A stretch of DNA of 45,689 nucleotides from Chromatiaceae bacterium (GTDB lineage: Bacteria > Pseudomonadota > Gammaproteobacteria > Chromatiales > Chromatiaceae): the NCBI GenBank assembly GCA_026984455.1, contig JALSSC010000053.1, positions 1 through 45,689 on the forward strand, written 5' to 3'. Every line of letters starts with the position of its first letter. The stretch's first letter is position 1. Shown here one piece after another: positions 11,843 to 20,897 of this stretch. The translations under genes were made by a program, and so were the position numbers. Under the pieces are notes generated by a model. It searched no databases. It saw nothing but the letters and a program-made list of their open reading frames with translations, and was not told where the DNA came from.

Positions 11843-12340
11843 ATGGCAACCCACATCGTTCAGAAGAAAGGTACCGCGCCTACCACCCCCACGCGGGATC
11901 TCGTGGATCCCTTCGAGGTGATGGATCGGATGATAGACAGCTTTTTCGGCCGCGGCCTGACGGCGCCCCTGAGCACCCGCTGGCCCGAACTCGGTGAACT
12001 CCAGGCGCAGATGCCCCGGGTGGATCTCATCGAGCACGAGAACGACGTCACCGTGAAGGCCGAACTGCCCGGCTACACCAAGGACGAGGTGGAGATCACC
12101 CTCGACGACGATCTGCTCACTCTGAGGGGTGAGACCAAGGAAGAAAAGAAGGAAGAGGACAAGGAAGGCCGCTATCATCGCTCCGAGATCCGCCGCGGCA
12201 GCTTCGTGCGCAGCCTGCAGTTGCCGAGCGCGGTGAAGGCCGAAGAGGCCAAGGCCAACTTCAAGGACGGGGTGCTGGAGATCGTGCTGCCCAAGGCCGA
12301 GGTGACCAAGAGGCACAAGATCGAGGTGGCCGCGGAGTGA
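11843..12340 (+). CDS. Small heat-shock protein, Hsp20/alpha-crystallin family
   Basis: A 165-residue ATP-independent chaperone that holds unfolding proteins as oligomers. The alpha-crystallin domain spans about residues 55-150, including VDLIEHENDVTVKAELPGY, a hydrophilic KEEKKEEDKEGRYH loop, RRGSFVRSLQLP, and the terminal ANFKDGVLEIVLPK signature. The N-terminal arm is short, with DPFEVMDRMIDSFFG. A strong binding site (GAGGAGGA) precedes the ATG at 11843. A sigma-32 promoter upstream and an intrinsic terminator downstream make it a monocistronic heat-shock gene. Confidence 0.96.
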   Translation: MATHIVQKKGTAPTTPTRDLVDPFEVMDRMIDSFFGRGLTAPLSTRWPELGELQAQMPRVDLIEHENDVTVKAELPGYTKDEVEITLDDDLLTLRGETKEEKKEEDKEGRYHRSEIRRGSFVRSLQLPSAVKAEEAKANFKDGVLEIVLPKAEVTKRHKIEVAAE

Positions 12341-12382
12341 TGTAAAGGCCGCCGCCCGGCGGCGTGGAGCCGATGACGAACT

Positions 12383-12409
12383 GGCCCGCCTCATGGCGGG
12401 CCTTTTCTT
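12383..12409 (+). terminator. Intrinsic terminator of hsp20
   Basis: A perfect 8-bp stem GGCCCGCC/GGCGGGCC with a four-base loop is followed by TTTTCTT. It lies 42 bases past the hsp20 stop. A second GC hairpin (GCCGCC GCCC GGCGGC) sits just before it. Confidence 0.9.
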
Positions 12410-12776
12410 GGTGTGCCAGGCATGGCGTGCAGTGCCGTGCCTGGCGCTATTCCCCGAGCTGTGGTGGCGAAGGGATGGCTTGGGGATGGAAGTCTCCTGC
12501 CGGCCCGGCAAGGGGAACGATTGGCCGAACGGCAAGGGTGCCCATCGCGAGGTGGGATCCGAAGGCAGCCGTCTGCTGCTACGCGGACGCATGCAACATC
12601 TACGTGCGCAGTCGACGGGCGGGGGAACGGCTGTTGGCGAGCCTGGCCCGGTTCCTGGTAGAGCGGCTCCAGCCGCGATCCGGCGTGGCCACTCCGTGCA
12701 GGAGTCGTCACGGCCGCAGCCGCTCCCTGGTCTTCGCCCTTCGGGTTGGCGCGGGCGCTGTGAATCTTGCCCTGGG
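12410..12776. other. Non-coding stretch containing a REP-like palindrome
   Basis: I see no convincing gene in these 367 bases. Frames that remain open here lack a binding site and a protein-like composition. The only clear structure is the nested palindrome at 12661-12725. Confidence 0.6.
12661..12725. repeat. REP/BIME-like nested palindrome
   Basis: An outer inverted repeat GAGCGGCT (12661-12668) / AGCCGCTC (12718-12725) encloses a small ACTCC GTGCA GGAGT hairpin. The left arm can also fold alone as GCGGCT CC AGCCGC. The motif GAGCGGCTCCAGCCGCGA resembles the REP elements widespread in Pseudomonas and related genera. Only one copy occurs in this window, so dispersed status cannot be judged here. 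Confidence 0.55.
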
Positions 12777-13241
12777 TCAATGCCTCTGCTGGCGCGGGGG
12801 CTGCTCCAGGGCCACCGGTTCCTCCACCACCAGACCGCGCCTGGTGCGTTTGCCCAGCAACACGCAGGCCTTGTCGAATACCCGCTCGGCCTCGCGTGCG
12901 CACCATTCCCAGTCGAGCGGCGGGGCCGAGGCGAGGATCTGCCAGTGGCCGATCACATAGATCTGGCCGAGGCGCAGTTCCACGCCCCAGTCGTGCCAGA
13001 CCCGATCCTCCTCCCCTTCCTCGGCGAATTCCTGTTCCACCAGGCGGCAATGGAGGGTGCCGCGGTCGTCCAGGGTGAGCAGGTCGGAGATCACCAGGGT
13101 CTCGTCCACGCAACTGGTCCAGCCGGTATGGACGTTGTTGGCGGTGGCGAACAGGGCATGGATCAGGGCCGCGGGGGTGAGCCGGATGTCGAGCGGGGTA
13201 TCCCAATCGGGGTCGGCAGTGGACTCTTCGTTCTGGTACAT
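12777..13241 (-). CDS. Hypothetical protein, 154 residues
   Basis: A soluble acidic protein with no signal peptide or membrane segment and no motif I recognise. It contains [20 protein letters not shown], an [16 protein letters not shown] segment and a basic [10 protein letters not shown] stretch. The ATG at 13241 is preferred over the GTG at 13247 because AGAGGGTG lies immediately upstream of it. Composition and codon use match the neighbours. It follows the formyltransferase gene on the same strand after about 60 bases, so it may be the last gene of the ribF-ileS-lspA operon. Confidence 0.7.
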   Translation of the reverse strand: MYQNEESTADPDWDTPLDIRLTPAALIHALFATANNVHTGWTSCVDETLVISDLLTLDDRGTLHCRLVEQEFAEEGEEDRVWHDWGVELRLGQIYVIGHWQILASAPPLDWEWCAREAERVFDKACVLLGKRTRRGLVVEEPVALEQPPRQQRH

Positions 13242-13301
13242 GGGCACCCTCTGGAAGACAATGAAAACGGTGAGCTGGTCTGGTGCGGTGACCCGGACCG
13301 G

Positions 13302-13982
13302 TCAGGGAGGGGTGGGCCGGGCCTCCTCCGCCGGGGGCCGGTATTCGAACCGGAACCCATGGATCTCCACCCAGGGGCGCCAGCGGCCGAAGGTGGTGGC
13401 ACGGATCCGGCGGGCGATCTCCGCCGCGTCCATGTCCGGTTCGATGCGGGCCAGGGCGTCGAGCTGGCGGCGGGTGAAGGGGGGGCGGCGCCAGCGCTCT
13501 GCGCTCGCGGGTAGGGGCCGGCCGTCGGCGAGGCCACCGACGATCTCCTGAAACAGGGCCAGGAGTTGGTCGTGGCTACGCTCCAGGAGGCTGCCGAGGT
13601 CGTCGCCCGGGAGCACGGGGAAGCGGCGTACCGCCACCAGGGCGCCGCTGTCCACCTGTGCGGCCATGTGGTGGCAGGTGACGCCGAACCGGGTGGCAGC
13701 CTCATAGAGGGCGAAGTTGATGCAGCCGGTGCCCGGGTACTCGGGCGGGGCCGGGTGAAAGTTGAGGGCGGCCATCCGCGCCCGGGCGAGCAGGTCACCG
13801 GGCACCACCCAGCGGGAGAGATAGCTGAGCAGGAGGTCACCCCGCCACTCCCGCGCCCTCCGGGGCAGCGGATCCCCCCAGTCTCCGAGGCAGGCATCCA
13901 CCTGGGTCCAGGCGCGCCGGCAGAGGTCCAGGGCACGTCCGCAGCGTGCATCGCCGGCCTTGCCCAGGAACAGGACCTTCAT
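13302..13982 (-). CDS. Formyltransferase-family protein (formyl_trans_N domain only)
   Basis: A 226-residue protein with the fold and catalytic triad of 10-formyltetrahydrofolate-dependent formyltransferases: Asn74 and His76 in [13 protein letters not shown] and Asp111 in VDSGALV, matching the N-x-H...D arrangement of Fmt and PurN. Residues ~120-226 have no recognisable Fmt C-terminal tRNA-binding domain, so it is unlikely to be the methionyl-tRNA enzyme. A role in formylating an amino-sugar, an amino acid or another small amine is possible. The ATG at 13982 overlaps the lspA stop in ATGA, so it is translationally coupled to lspA, in the position where fkpB and ispH are usually found. Confidence 0.8.
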   Translation of the reverse strand: MKVLFLGKAGDARCGRALDLCRRAWTQVDACLGDWGDPLPRRAREWRGDLLLSYLSRWVVPGDLLARARMAALNFHPAPPEYPGTGCINFALYEAATRFGVTCHHMAAQVDSGALVAVRRFPVLPGDDLGSLLERSHDQLLALFQEIVGGLADGRPLPASAERWRRPPFTRRQLDALARIEPDMDAAEIARRIRATTFGRWRPWVEIHGFRFEYRPPAEEARPTPP

Positions 13983-14470
13983 TCCGCGCTCCGGCCCTTG
14001 CCGCGGATGCCGTCCCACAGGAGCAGGGCGACGCCGACAGTGATGGCGGAATCGGCCAGGTTGAAGGCGGGCCAGTGCCAGTGCCCCCAGTGGGCGTCGA
14101 TGAAGTCCACCACCTCGCCGCTGGCGATGCGGTCCACGAGGTTGCCCAGGGCGCCGCCGATCACCAGGGCGAGGCCGATGGCGGCGAGGCGCTCGGCGGT
14201 CTGGAGACGGCCCAGCCAGTGGATCAGAAAGGCCACCACCGCCACGGTGAGGACGATGAAGAAGCCCCGCTGCCAGCCGCCGGCGTCGGCCAGGAGGCTG
14301 AAGGCCGCCCCCCGGTTGTGGGTCAGGTGCAGGGCGAGCACCGGCAGCAGATCGACGGGGCGTGCCGGGTCCAGGAACCACTCGGCCAGGGCCTTGGTGG
14401 CCTGGTCGAGGACCACCACCAGGGCCGAGAGCCAGAGCCAGCGGCGCCCGCCCACGGGCCGTTCAGGCAT
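13979..14470 (-). CDS. lspA: Lipoprotein signal peptidase (signal peptidase II)
   Basis: A 163-residue inner-membrane aspartic protease that cleaves prolipoproteins before the lipid-modified cysteine. Four hydrophobic helices are visible. The catalytic aspartates are Asp113 in GNLVDRI and Asp140 in [10 protein letters not shown], and the conserved THNRGAAFS motif is present (~50-58). The start overlaps the end of ileS by eight bases, and the stop overlaps the formyltransferase start. The ileS-lspA order is the classical one. The TPR lipoprotein encoded later in this window would be a substrate. Confidence 0.97.
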   Translation of the reverse strand: MPERPVGGRRWLWLSALVVVLDQATKALAEWFLDPARPVDLLPVLALHLTHNRGAAFSLLADAGGWQRGFFIVLTVAVVAFLIHWLGRLQTAERLAAIGLALVIGGALGNLVDRIASGEVVDFIDAHWGHWHWPAFNLADSAITVGVALLLWDGIRGKGRSAE

Positions 14471-17291
14471 GGCGGCGGGTCTCTCCCGGGCCTTCGATGT
14501 TGTCCAGGCAGCGCGCGCAGAGGTCGGGGTGGCCGGCCAGGGTCCCCACCTCCGGGCGGTGGTGCCAGCAGCGTGCGCACTTGGCGTGAGGGCTGCGCGC
14601 AACGGCGACCCGGAGGTCCTCCAGGGCGGTGCGGGCGGCCTCGGGTGGGGCCTCCGCGAGGGGATGCAGGCGGGCCTCGGAGGTGATGAGCAGGAAGCGC
14701 AGTTCCTCACCCAGAGGCGCCAGCGCGGCCAGGCGCCCGGGGCCGGCGTAGAGGTCCACCTCGGCGTCCAGGGAGCCGCCGATGACCCCGGCCTTGCGCG
14801 CCGCCTCGATCTCCCTGCCCACGGCCGCGCGGACCTCCCGTATCCCTTCCCACCAGGCGCGATCACGGGGGGCGTCGTGGTCGAGCCCGAACAGATCGCC
14901 GTACCAGGTGGCCAGGAACACCGAAGCCGGGCGATCCCCCGGCAGGTGGCCCCAGATCTCCTCGGCGGTGAAGCTGAGGATGGGGGCGAGCCAGCGCACC
15001 AGGGCCTCGGCCACGTGGTACATGGCGGTCTGCGCCGAGCGGCGGGGCAGGCTGTCGGCGCCGGTGGTGTAGAGGCGGTCCTTGAGCACGTCCAGGTAGA
15101 AACCGCCCAGGTCCACCACGCAGAAGTTGTGGATGCGCTGGTAGATGAGGTGGAACTGGTATTCGGCATAGGCCTGGACGATCTCCTCCTGGAGGCGCAG
15201 GGCGCGGTCCACCGCCCAGCGGTCCAGGGCGATCATGGCCTGGCGGGGCACGGCGTTCGCGGCGGGGTCGAAGCCGTGCAGGTTGCCGAGCAGGAAGCGG
15301 GCGGTGTTGCGGATGCGCCGGTAGGCGTCGGCGGTGCGCTTGAGGATCTCGTCGGAGACGCCCATCTCGGCGCGGTAGTCGGTGGCCGCCACCCACAGGC
15401 GCAGGATGTCCGCCCCCAGGGACTGGATGACCCGCTGCGGGGCCACCACGTTGCCCAGGGATTTGGACATCTTGCGGCCCTCGGCGTCCACGGTGAAGCC
15501 ATGGGTGAGGACCTCGCGGTAGGGGGCGCGGCCGTACATGGCCACCGAACTGAGCAGGGCGGACTGGAACCAGCCGCGGTGCTGGTCGGAGCCCTCCAGG
15601 TAGAGATCGGCCGGGGCGCGCAGTTCCGGGCGGCCCTCCAGCACCGCATAGTGACTGACCCCGGAGTCGAACCAGACGTCCAGGGTGTCGGTCACCTTTT
15701 CGTATTGGCCGGCCTCCGCGCCCAGCAGGTCGGCGGGATCCAGGTCGTACCAGGCCTGCACGCCCTCCGCCTCGATCCGCCGCGCCACCTCCTCGATCAG
15801 GCGCGGGGTGTCGGGGTGGGGCGTGCCGTCCTGGCGGTGGACGAACAGGGTGATGGGGACCCCCCAGGTGCGCTGGCGGGAGATGCACCAGTCCGGGCGG
15901 TCCGCCACCATGCCCTGGATGCGCGCCTGGCCCCAATCCGGCAGCCAGCGTACCCGTCCGATCTCCTGCAGGGCCTGGTCGCGCAGGCCGTTGCGGTCCA
16001 TGGAGACGAACCACTGGGGGGTGGCGCGGAAGATGACGGGGGTCTTGTGCCGCCAGCAATGGGGGTAGGCGTGGCTGAGGCGTTCCACCTTGAGCAGCCG
16101 GCCACGGGCCTTGAGCACCTCCAGGACCTCGTCGTCGGCCTGGAACACGTGCCGGCCGGCGAACAGGGGGGTGTCCCCCAGGAAGCGGCCGTCGTCCCCC
16201 ACCGGGTTGTCCACCGGCAGGTCGTAACGCCGACCCACCACGTAGTCCTCCAGGCCGTGACCGGGGGCGGTGTGGACCGCGCCGGTGCCGGCCTCCAGGG
16301 TCACGTGCTCACCCAGGATCAGGGGCACCTCGCGGTCGTAGAAGGGGTGCTCCAGCATCAGCCCCTCCAGGGCGTCGCCGCGGGCGTAGGCCACTACCTG
16401 ATAGCGCTCGATGCCCCAGCGGTCCATGCAGTCCTTGAGCAGGGCCTCGGCCACCAGCAGGCGCTCCGGGCCCTGCGGGCCCTGCACCTGGACCAGGGCA
16501 TATTCCAGGGTCGGGTTGAGGGCCACCGCGCGGTTGGCGGGCAGGGTCCAGGGGGTGGTGGTCCAGATCACCACCGAGACGGGCCCCTCGCCCTCGCCGT
16601 TGGGGACGTGGTGGGCGCGCCCGAACAGGGCGGCCTCGTCCGGGAGCCGGAAGCGCACGTCGATGGCGTAGGAGTCCTTGTCGGCGTATTCCACCTCGGC
16701 CTCGGCCAGGGCCGAGCCGCAGTCGGTACACCAGTGCACCGGCTTGTAGCCCTTGTGCACGTGGCCCCGCTCGAGGATCCGGCCGAAGGCGCGCACGATG
16801 TCGGCCTCGAAGCGGTGGTCCATGGTCAGGTAGGGCCGTTCCCAGTCCCCGAGCACGCCCAGGCGCTGGAAGTCCCGGCTCTGGCGGGCCACCTGTTCGG
16901 CGGCGTAGTCGCGGCAGGCGCGGCGGAAGGCGGCGGCCGTGACTCTGCGTCCCGGCTTGCCCACCCGCTTCTCCACCTGGAGTTCGATGGGCAGGCCATG
17001 GCAGTCCCAGCCGGGTACATAGGGGGCATCGAGGCCGTCCAGGCCGCGGCTCTTGACGATGATGTCCTTGAGGATCTTGTTCACCGCATGGCCGATGTGG
17101 ATCTCGCCGTTGGCATAGGGGGGGCCGTCGTGGAGCACGAACTTGGGGCGTTCCCGGCGCGCCGCGCGCAGGCGTCCGTAGAGATCCAGCTCCCGCCAGC
17201 GGGCCAGGGTCTCGGGTTCCCGTTGGGCCAGGCCGGCCTTCATGGGGAAGGCGGTCTTGGGGAGATTCAGGGTGGCTTTGTAGTCGGTCAC
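14463..17291 (-). CDS. ileS: Isoleucyl-tRNA synthetase
   Basis: A 942-residue class I aminoacyl-tRNA synthetase that charges tRNA-Ile and edits misactivated valine. HIGH occurs in [11 protein letters not shown] (~60) and KMSKS in [10 protein letters not shown] (~600). The editing (CP1) domain lies between, with [13 protein letters not shown]. The C-terminus has zinc ligands in [10 protein letters not shown] and LCARCLDN. The start is GTG at 17291, placed by alignment with the E. coli start MSDYKSTLNLP and by TAAGG upstream; there is no ATG in the right place. It begins 10 bases after ribF ends. Confidence 0.97.
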   Translation of the reverse strand: MTDYKATLNLPKTAFPMKAGLAQREPETLARWRELDLYGRLRAARRERPKFVLHDGPPYANGEIHIGHAVNKILKDIIVKSRGLDGLDAPYVPGWDCHGLPIELQVEKRVGKPGRRVTAAAFRRACRDYAAEQVARQSRDFQRLGVLGDWERPYLTMDHRFEADIVRAFGRILERGHVHKGYKPVHWCTDCGSALAEAEVEYADKDSYAIDVRFRLPDEAALFGRAHHVPNGEGEGPVSVVIWTTTPWTLPANRAVALNPTLEYALVQVQGPQGPERLLVAEALLKDCMDRWGIERYQVVAYARGDALEGLMLEHPFYDREVPLILGEHVTLEAGTGAVHTAPGHGLEDYVVGRRYDLPVDNPVGDDGRFLGDTPLFAGRHVFQADDEVLEVLKARGRLLKVERLSHAYPHCWRHKTPVIFRATPQWFVSMDRNGLRDQALQEIGRVRWLPDWGQARIQGMVADRPDWCISRQRTWGVPITLFVHRQDGTPHPDTPRLIEEVARRIEAEGVQAWYDLDPADLLGAEAGQYEKVTDTLDVWFDSGVSHYAVLEGRPELRAPADLYLEGSDQHRGWFQSALLSSVAMYGRAPYREVLTHGFTVDAEGRKMSKSLGNVVAPQRVIQSLGADILRLWVAATDYRAEMGVSDEILKRTADAYRRIRNTARFLLGNLHGFDPAANAVPRQAMIALDRWAVDRALRLQEEIVQAYAEYQFHLIYQRIHNFCVVDLGGFYLDVLKDRLYTTGADSLPRRSAQTAMYHVAEALVRWLAPILSFTAEEIWGHLPGDRPASVFLATWYGDLFGLDHDAPRDRAWWEGIREVRAAVGREIEAARKAGVIGGSLDAEVDLYAGPGRLAALAPLGEELRFLLITSEARLHPLAEAPPEAARTALEDLRVAVARSPHAKCARCWHHRPEVGTLAGHPDLCARCLDNIEGPGETRRHA

Positions 17292-17301
17292 GGCGGATGC
17301 C

Positions 17302-18258
17302 TTAGGTTGAGAGCGGAAGGGATGCGGACGCGGCGCCGAGCCGGGCCCGGGCCTCGGCGGCGTCCAGCTCGATCTGGCGGCGCAGACTCTCGAAGGAGTC
17401 GAAAGGGCGCTCGTCGCGCAGGCGTTGCACCAGCTCCACCTGGAGATGGCGGCCATAGAGGTCGCCTGCGAAGTCGAACAGGTGGACCTCCAGGAGGAAG
17501 CGGGCGTCGCCCTTCAGGACCGGCCGGTCACCCACGTTCGCCACCCCGGGCCAGGGGGTCTCGCCGAGGCCGTGGACCCGCACCGCAAACACCCCGCGCA
17601 CCGGGCTGACCCGGCGGCGCAGATCCAGGTTGGCGGTGGGAAAGCCGATGCGGCGCCCGCGCTTGTGGCCGTGACCCACCCGCCCGGCGATGCGGTAGGG
17701 GCGGCCGAGGAGGGCGTGGGCGGTGTCCAGGTCGCCGTCCGCCAGGGCACGGCGGATGCGCGTGCTGCTCACCCGGTCCTGGGCGTGGCGGATGGTGTGC
17801 AGGTCCGAGACCCCGAAGCCCAGTTCCCCGCCGAGGCGTCGCAACAGGGCGAAGTCGCCCCGCCGGCCGCGGCCGAAGCGGAAGTCGTCACCCACCAGGA
17901 GATGGCGCACCCCCAGGTCCCGGGCGAGGATCCGGCGGGTGAAGGCCTCCGCCTCCATGGCCGCCAGTTGCGGATTGAATTCCAGCACCAGCACCTGATC
18001 CATGCCGCAGGCGCCGATGGCCTCCAGCTTCTCGCGCAGGCGGGTGATGCGGGCCGGAGCGGACTCGGGAGCGAACCACTCCTGGGGTTGGGGCTCGAAG
18101 GTGACCACGGTGGCAGGCAGCCCCTGGCTGCGCGCCCGCCGGATGAGTTCGCGAAAGACCGCCTGATGACCCAGATGTACCCCGTCGAAGTTGCCGATGG
18201 TGGCCAGGGTGCCGCGGTGTTCCGGGCGCAGGTTGTGGTAGCCTCGGATCAGGCGCAT
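17302..18258 (-). CDS. ribF: Bifunctional riboflavin kinase / FAD synthetase
   Basis: A 318-residue enzyme that phosphorylates riboflavin to FMN and adenylylates FMN to FAD. The N-terminal nucleotidyltransferase domain has [11 protein letters not shown] (22-32) and a family-typical TRxR-like SSTRIRRAL. The C-terminal flavokinase domain has [13 protein letters not shown], followed by GVFAVRVHG. The order ribF-ileS-lspA is the gammaproteobacterial standard. Upstream are an AT-rich palindrome and the probable end of the gpsA unit, so ribF probably has its own promoter. No FMN riboswitch-like structure is evident. Confidence 0.96.
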   Translation of the reverse strand: MRLIRGYHNLRPEHRGTLATIGNFDGVHLGHQAVFRELIRRARSQGLPATVVTFEPQPQEWFAPESAPARITRLREKLEAIGACGMDQVLVLEFNPQLAAMEAEAFTRRILARDLGVRHLLVGDDFRFGRGRRGDFALLRRLGGELGFGVSDLHTIRHAQDRVSSTRIRRALADGDLDTAHALLGRPYRIAGRVGHGHKRGRRIGFPTANLDLRRRVSPVRGVFAVRVHGLGETPWPGVANVGDRPVLKGDARFLLEVHLFDFAGDLYGRHLQVELVQRLRDERPFDSFESLRRQIELDAAEARARLGAASASLPLST

Positions 18259-18274
18259 GGGTGTTTGGAAAAGG

Positions 18275-18296
18275 GATATAAACGGCCCTTTATATC
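18275..18296. promoter_or_regulatory. AT-rich 8-bp palindrome upstream of ribF
   Basis: GATATAAA (18275-18282) and TTTATATC (18289-18296) form a perfect inverted repeat around CGGCCC, 17-38 bases before the ribF ATG. It stands out against the GC-rich surroundings. It could be an operator or contain the -10 region of the ribF promoter; which one is not decidable from sequence. Confidence 0.45.
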
Positions 18297-18341
18297 ATGG
18301 AGGGGCGATTCTGGCGAGACGGCGCGCGTGCCTACCCGGGC

Positions 18342-18364
18342 CCTGCCCGAACGCGGCGGGCAGG
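18342..18364 (-). terminator. Hairpin after gpsA
   Basis: CCTGCCCG (18342-18349) and CGGGCAGG (18357-18364) pair perfectly with a seven-base loop, 18 bases past the gpsA stop. No T-run follows, so it is only a probable end of the yibN-secB-gpsA transcript. Confidence 0.4.
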
Positions 18365-18382
18365 CCGTCCGGGGCGGTGGCC

Positions 18383-19387
18383 TCAATCCCGTTCCGCCTT
18401 CAGTGCCCGCTCCAACAGCGCCCTGGCCGCGATCCGTGGATCGAGCCCGTGGAACAGGACCCGATGCACCTGTTCGCTGATGGGCATGGGGATCCCGAGG
18501 GTCTCGGCCTTGTGCCACACCACCCCGGCGGTGTGCATGCCCTCCACCTCCTGGCCGATTCCGGCCCGCGCTCGGTCCACGCTCAGGCCGCGCGCCAGGG
18601 CGAGGCCCAGACGCCGGTTGCGTGACTGGTCGTCGGTACAGGTGAGGGCAAGGTCACCGAGGCCGGCGAGGCCCATGAAGGTCTCGGCCTGGGCGCCCAG
18701 GGCGAGACCGAGGCGGGTGATCTCGGCCAGGCCGCGGGTGATGAGGGCGGCGCGGGTGTTGGCGCCGAAGCCGAGACCGTCGGCGATGCCGGCGGCGATG
18801 GCGAGGACGTTCTTGGCCGCACCCCCCACCTGGACCCCGACGATGTCGTCGCTGGTGTAGGCACGGAAGGCCTCGCCATGGAGATAGGCCGCGATCCGGC
18901 GCGCGTGCTCGCGCCGGGTGGCGGCCACGGTGATGGCCGTCGGGAGGCCCCGGGCCACCTCTTTGGCGAAGGTGGGGCCGGAGATCATGCTGAGGTCCTC
19001 GCGCCCCAGGCAGTCCCGGGCCACCTCGTGGAGCAGGCGTCCGTCGGTGGGCTCGAAGCCTTTGGTGGCCCAGCACAGGCCGGTGTCCCGGGCCAGGATG
19101 GGGGCGAGGCGTTCGAGGGTCTCGGTGAAGGCGTGGCTCGGCACCGCCACCAGGACCTCGCGCGCCCCGGTCAAGGCCGTGGCCAGGTCACCTTCGAGCT
19201 CCAGCCCTGCGGGGAAGGGGATGCCCGGGAGATAGCGCCGGTTCTGGCGTTCTGCCCTGAGGATACCGATCTCTCCCTCGTGGTGCCCCCACAACCGGGT
19301 GGCGACGCCGTTGCGGGCCAGCAGGATGGCCAGGGCGGTCCCCCAGGAACCGGCCCCGAGAACGGTGACAAGGCCGCGGTCGGTCAT
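18383..19387 (-). CDS. gpsA: Glycerol-3-phosphate dehydrogenase [NAD(P)+]
   Basis: A 334-residue cytoplasmic enzyme that reduces dihydroxyacetone phosphate to sn-glycerol 3-phosphate for phospholipid synthesis. The Rossmann motif VLGAGSWGTALA is near residue 9. The catalytic and substrate region includes ATKG, SGPTFAKEVA and VGGAAKNVLAIAAG. Its start lies four bases after the secB stop, in the standard secB-gpsA order. Confidence 0.97.
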   Translation of the reverse strand: MTDRGLVTVLGAGSWGTALAILLARNGVATRLWGHHEGEIGILRAERQNRRYLPGIPFPAGLELEGDLATALTGAREVLVAVPSHAFTETLERLAPILARDTGLCWATKGFEPTDGRLLHEVARDCLGREDLSMISGPTFAKEVARGLPTAITVAATRREHARRIAAYLHGEAFRAYTSDDIVGVQVGGAAKNVLAIAAGIADGLGFGANTRAALITRGLAEITRLGLALGAQAETFMGLAGLGDLALTCTDDQSRNRRLGLALARGLSVDRARAGIGQEVEGMHTAGVVWHKAETLGIPMPISEQVHRVLFHGLDPRIAARALLERALKAERD

Positions 19388-19391
19388 GGCC

Positions 19392-19892
19392 TCAGTGGGG
19401 GGCGGCGCCCGTTTCCTGGGCCTGTCGCGCCAGTTCCTGTTGGTGTTGCATGAAAAGGGCGTCGAAATTCACCGGTTGCAACACCAGCTGCGGGAAACTG
19501 CCCTTGCTCACCAGATCGGCCACCACCTCGCGCACGAAGGGGAACAACTGTGCTGGTACATAGGCGCCCATCAGGGGGGCCATCTCCTCCGCCGCGAAAC
19601 CGGCGACGCCGACGATGGCGGCCTGTTGCACCTCTACGATGAAGGCGGTCTTGTCGCCGATCCGGGAGCTGACGGTGACGGTCAGCACCACTTCGTAGGC
19701 ATTGTCACCCAGCTGTTCCACCTGGGTGTTCAGATTCATCTCGTTTTGGGGTTGCCACTCCCCCTGAAAGATCGCCGGGGCGTTGGGGGCCTCGAAGGAG
19801 AGGTCCTTGAGGTAGATACGTTGCAGCATGAGCTGCTTTTCATTGCCTTGGTCCTGGCCCTGGGCCTCGGGGTTGGGTGCCTGTTCGTTCAT
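19392..19892 (-). CDS. secB: Protein-export chaperone SecB
   Basis: A 166-residue cytosolic tetrameric chaperone that keeps outer-membrane and periplasmic precursors unfolded and delivers them to SecA. Family motifs: QRIYLKDLSFEAP, YEVVLTVTV, and VPAQLFPFVREVVADLVSKG with PQLVLQPVNFDALF. A Gln/Asn-rich N-terminus and a short acidic-polar tail are normal. It lies 42 bases after yibN and 4 before gpsA. The grxC gene often found between yibN and secB is absent. Confidence 0.97.
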   Translation of the reverse strand: MNEQAPNPEAQGQDQGNEKQLMLQRIYLKDLSFEAPNAPAIFQGEWQPQNEMNLNTQVEQLGDNAYEVVLTVTVSSRIGDKTAFIVEVQQAAIVGVAGFAAEEMAPLMGAYVPAQLFPFVREVVADLVSKGSFPQLVLQPVNFDALFMQHQQELARQAQETGAAPH

Positions 19893-19934
19893 GAAGGGGT
19901 CTCTGCATATGTGGGGTGGATGGATTGGGACAGG

Positions 19935-20369
19935 TCAGGCCTTTTTCTTCTTGCCCTTGCGGGTCACGGGCAGATTGGCGTTCTGCCAGGCGAGGATGCC
20001 GCCGCGCAGATTGTATACCTTCTCGAAGCCGGCCTTGCGCAGTTGTTTGGCGGCTGTCGCGGACTGGGCGCCGGACCGGCAGCTGACGATGATGGGGCGG
20101 TCCTTGTACCTCTCCAGGGTCTTGATCTGCTGGGCGAAGCCGTTTGCGGGGAGGTTGATGGCGTTGATGATGTGGCCCTTGTTGAAATCCGCCAGGGGGC
20201 GTACGTCCACCACCACGGCGTCGTCGTGATTGATGAGCTGGGTCGCCTCCAGGGGGGGCACTTGGCCCTTGTCGCCGGTGATCAGGTTGTGGATCAGCAG
20301 GCCCAGTATGGCGAACAGGGCGACGAACAGGGGCCAGTGGTTGCCGACGAACTCGATGAGCCGCGCCAT
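19935..20369 (-). CDS. yibN: Membrane-anchored rhodanese-domain protein, YibN type
   Basis: A 144-residue protein with an N-terminal membrane helix (LFVALFAILGLLIHNLI, ~14-30) and one rhodanese domain. The active-site loop is CRSGAQ with Cys97, so it can carry a persulfide. A lysine-rich tail (RKGKKKKA) ends it. The ATG at 20369 has AGAGGAA upstream. It heads the yibN-secB-gpsA unit, as in E. coli. The arsR gene upstream on the same strand has its own terminator between them. Rhodanese-type sulfurtransfer is the family activity; the physiological partner is not known. Confidence 0.92.
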   Translation of the reverse strand: MARLIEFVGNHWPLFVALFAILGLLIHNLITGDKGQVPPLEATQLINHDDAVVVDVRPLADFNKGHIINAINLPANGFAQQIKTLERYKDRPIIVSCRSGAQSATAAKQLRKAGFEKVYNLRGGILAWQNANLPVTRKGKKKKA

Positions 20370-20438
20370 GGGATTCCTCTTGCGAAGTGGGCGGCGCGGT
20401 CCGCGGGGATTCGGATACCGACCGCGCCCGGGGTTACG

Positions 20439-20463
20439 AAAAAAGGGGTGCCGACGGCACCCC
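20439..20463 (-). terminator. Intrinsic terminator of arsR
   Basis: On the minus strand a perfect stem GGGGTGCC/GGCACCCC (20445-20463, three-base loop) is followed by TTTTTT (20444-20439). It lies about 40 bases past the arsR stop and separates arsR from yibN. Confidence 0.92.
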
Positions 20464-20500
20464 GTAGCGAGGGAACCCGGCAGGTTCCAAGGCCTTCTCG

Positions 20501-20866
20501 TCAGTGTCCATGATGGCAGAAGACCTCGCGCATCATACCAATAAGCATCAGGGTGCGGGAATCGCCGACCCGGTAGAACACCCGGTTGGCGTCCTTGCGC
20601 GAGGCCAAGATGCCCTTGTCCCTGAGGATCGCCAGGTGTTGGGATATGTTGCTCTGGGAGGTGCCCACCTGTTCCACGATGTCCTGCACGCTCACCTCCT
20701 GGTCGCCCAGAGTACACAGGATCTTGAGGCGTAGAGGGTGGGACATGGCCTTCAGGGAACGCGAGGCGCGTTCGATGTCGTCCTCGTCCGCGAGCAGATC
20801 CAGGTGCGCATCCGCGGCGGGTTGGTTGAGCATCCGCTGGATCGACGGGTGTTGTTTGTGCTCCAT
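20501..20866 (-). CDS. ArsR-family repressor with the two-cysteine pattern of persulfide sensors
   Basis: A 121-residue winged-helix regulator. The recognition region is VGTSQSNISQHLAILRDKGIL (split about residues 67-87), and the wing is RKDANRVFYRV. Cys51 in RLKILCTL and Cys117 in REVFCHHGH occupy the places of the two reactive cysteines of BigR, SqrR and YgaV, which form a polysulfide link and leave DNA when persulfides rise. The metal-binding ELCVCDL motif of ArsR itself is absent. The ATG at 20866 has GGGAGAA upstream. It is divergent from gpmI, and a rhodanese gene lies directly downstream after a terminator. The persulfide role is inferred. Confidence 0.9.
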   Translation of the reverse strand: MEHKQHPSIQRMLNQPAADAHLDLLADEDDIERASRSLKAMSHPLRLKILCTLGDQEVSVQDIVEQVGTSQSNISQHLAILRDKGILASRKDANRVFYRVGDSRTLMLIGMMREVFCHHGH

Positions 20867-20885
20867 GGTTCTCCCAGTCACCAAT

Positions 20886-20897
20886 TTAACCGATTAA
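20886..20897. promoter_or_regulatory. Candidate operator upstream of arsR
   Basis: TTAACCGATTAA is a TTAA-N4-TTAA symmetrical element 20 bases before the arsR ATG, in an AT-rich patch that must contain its promoter. ArsR-family sensors commonly repress themselves from such sites. Weak evidence only. Confidence 0.25.

Noticed and set aside
12364-12960. A 198-codon plus-strand frame after hsp20
   Set aside because: It begins inside the hsp20 terminator, crosses the REP-like palindrome and overlaps the better-supported minus-strand gene.
13566-17609. A 1,347-codon open frame antisense to lspA and ileS
   Set aside because: It is a shadow of GC-rich coding sequence on the other strand and shows no domains or plausible start signal.
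18259-18382. FMN riboswitch before ribF
   Set aside because: The spacer is too short and lacks the conserved RFN elements; only a simple palindrome and a hairpin are present.
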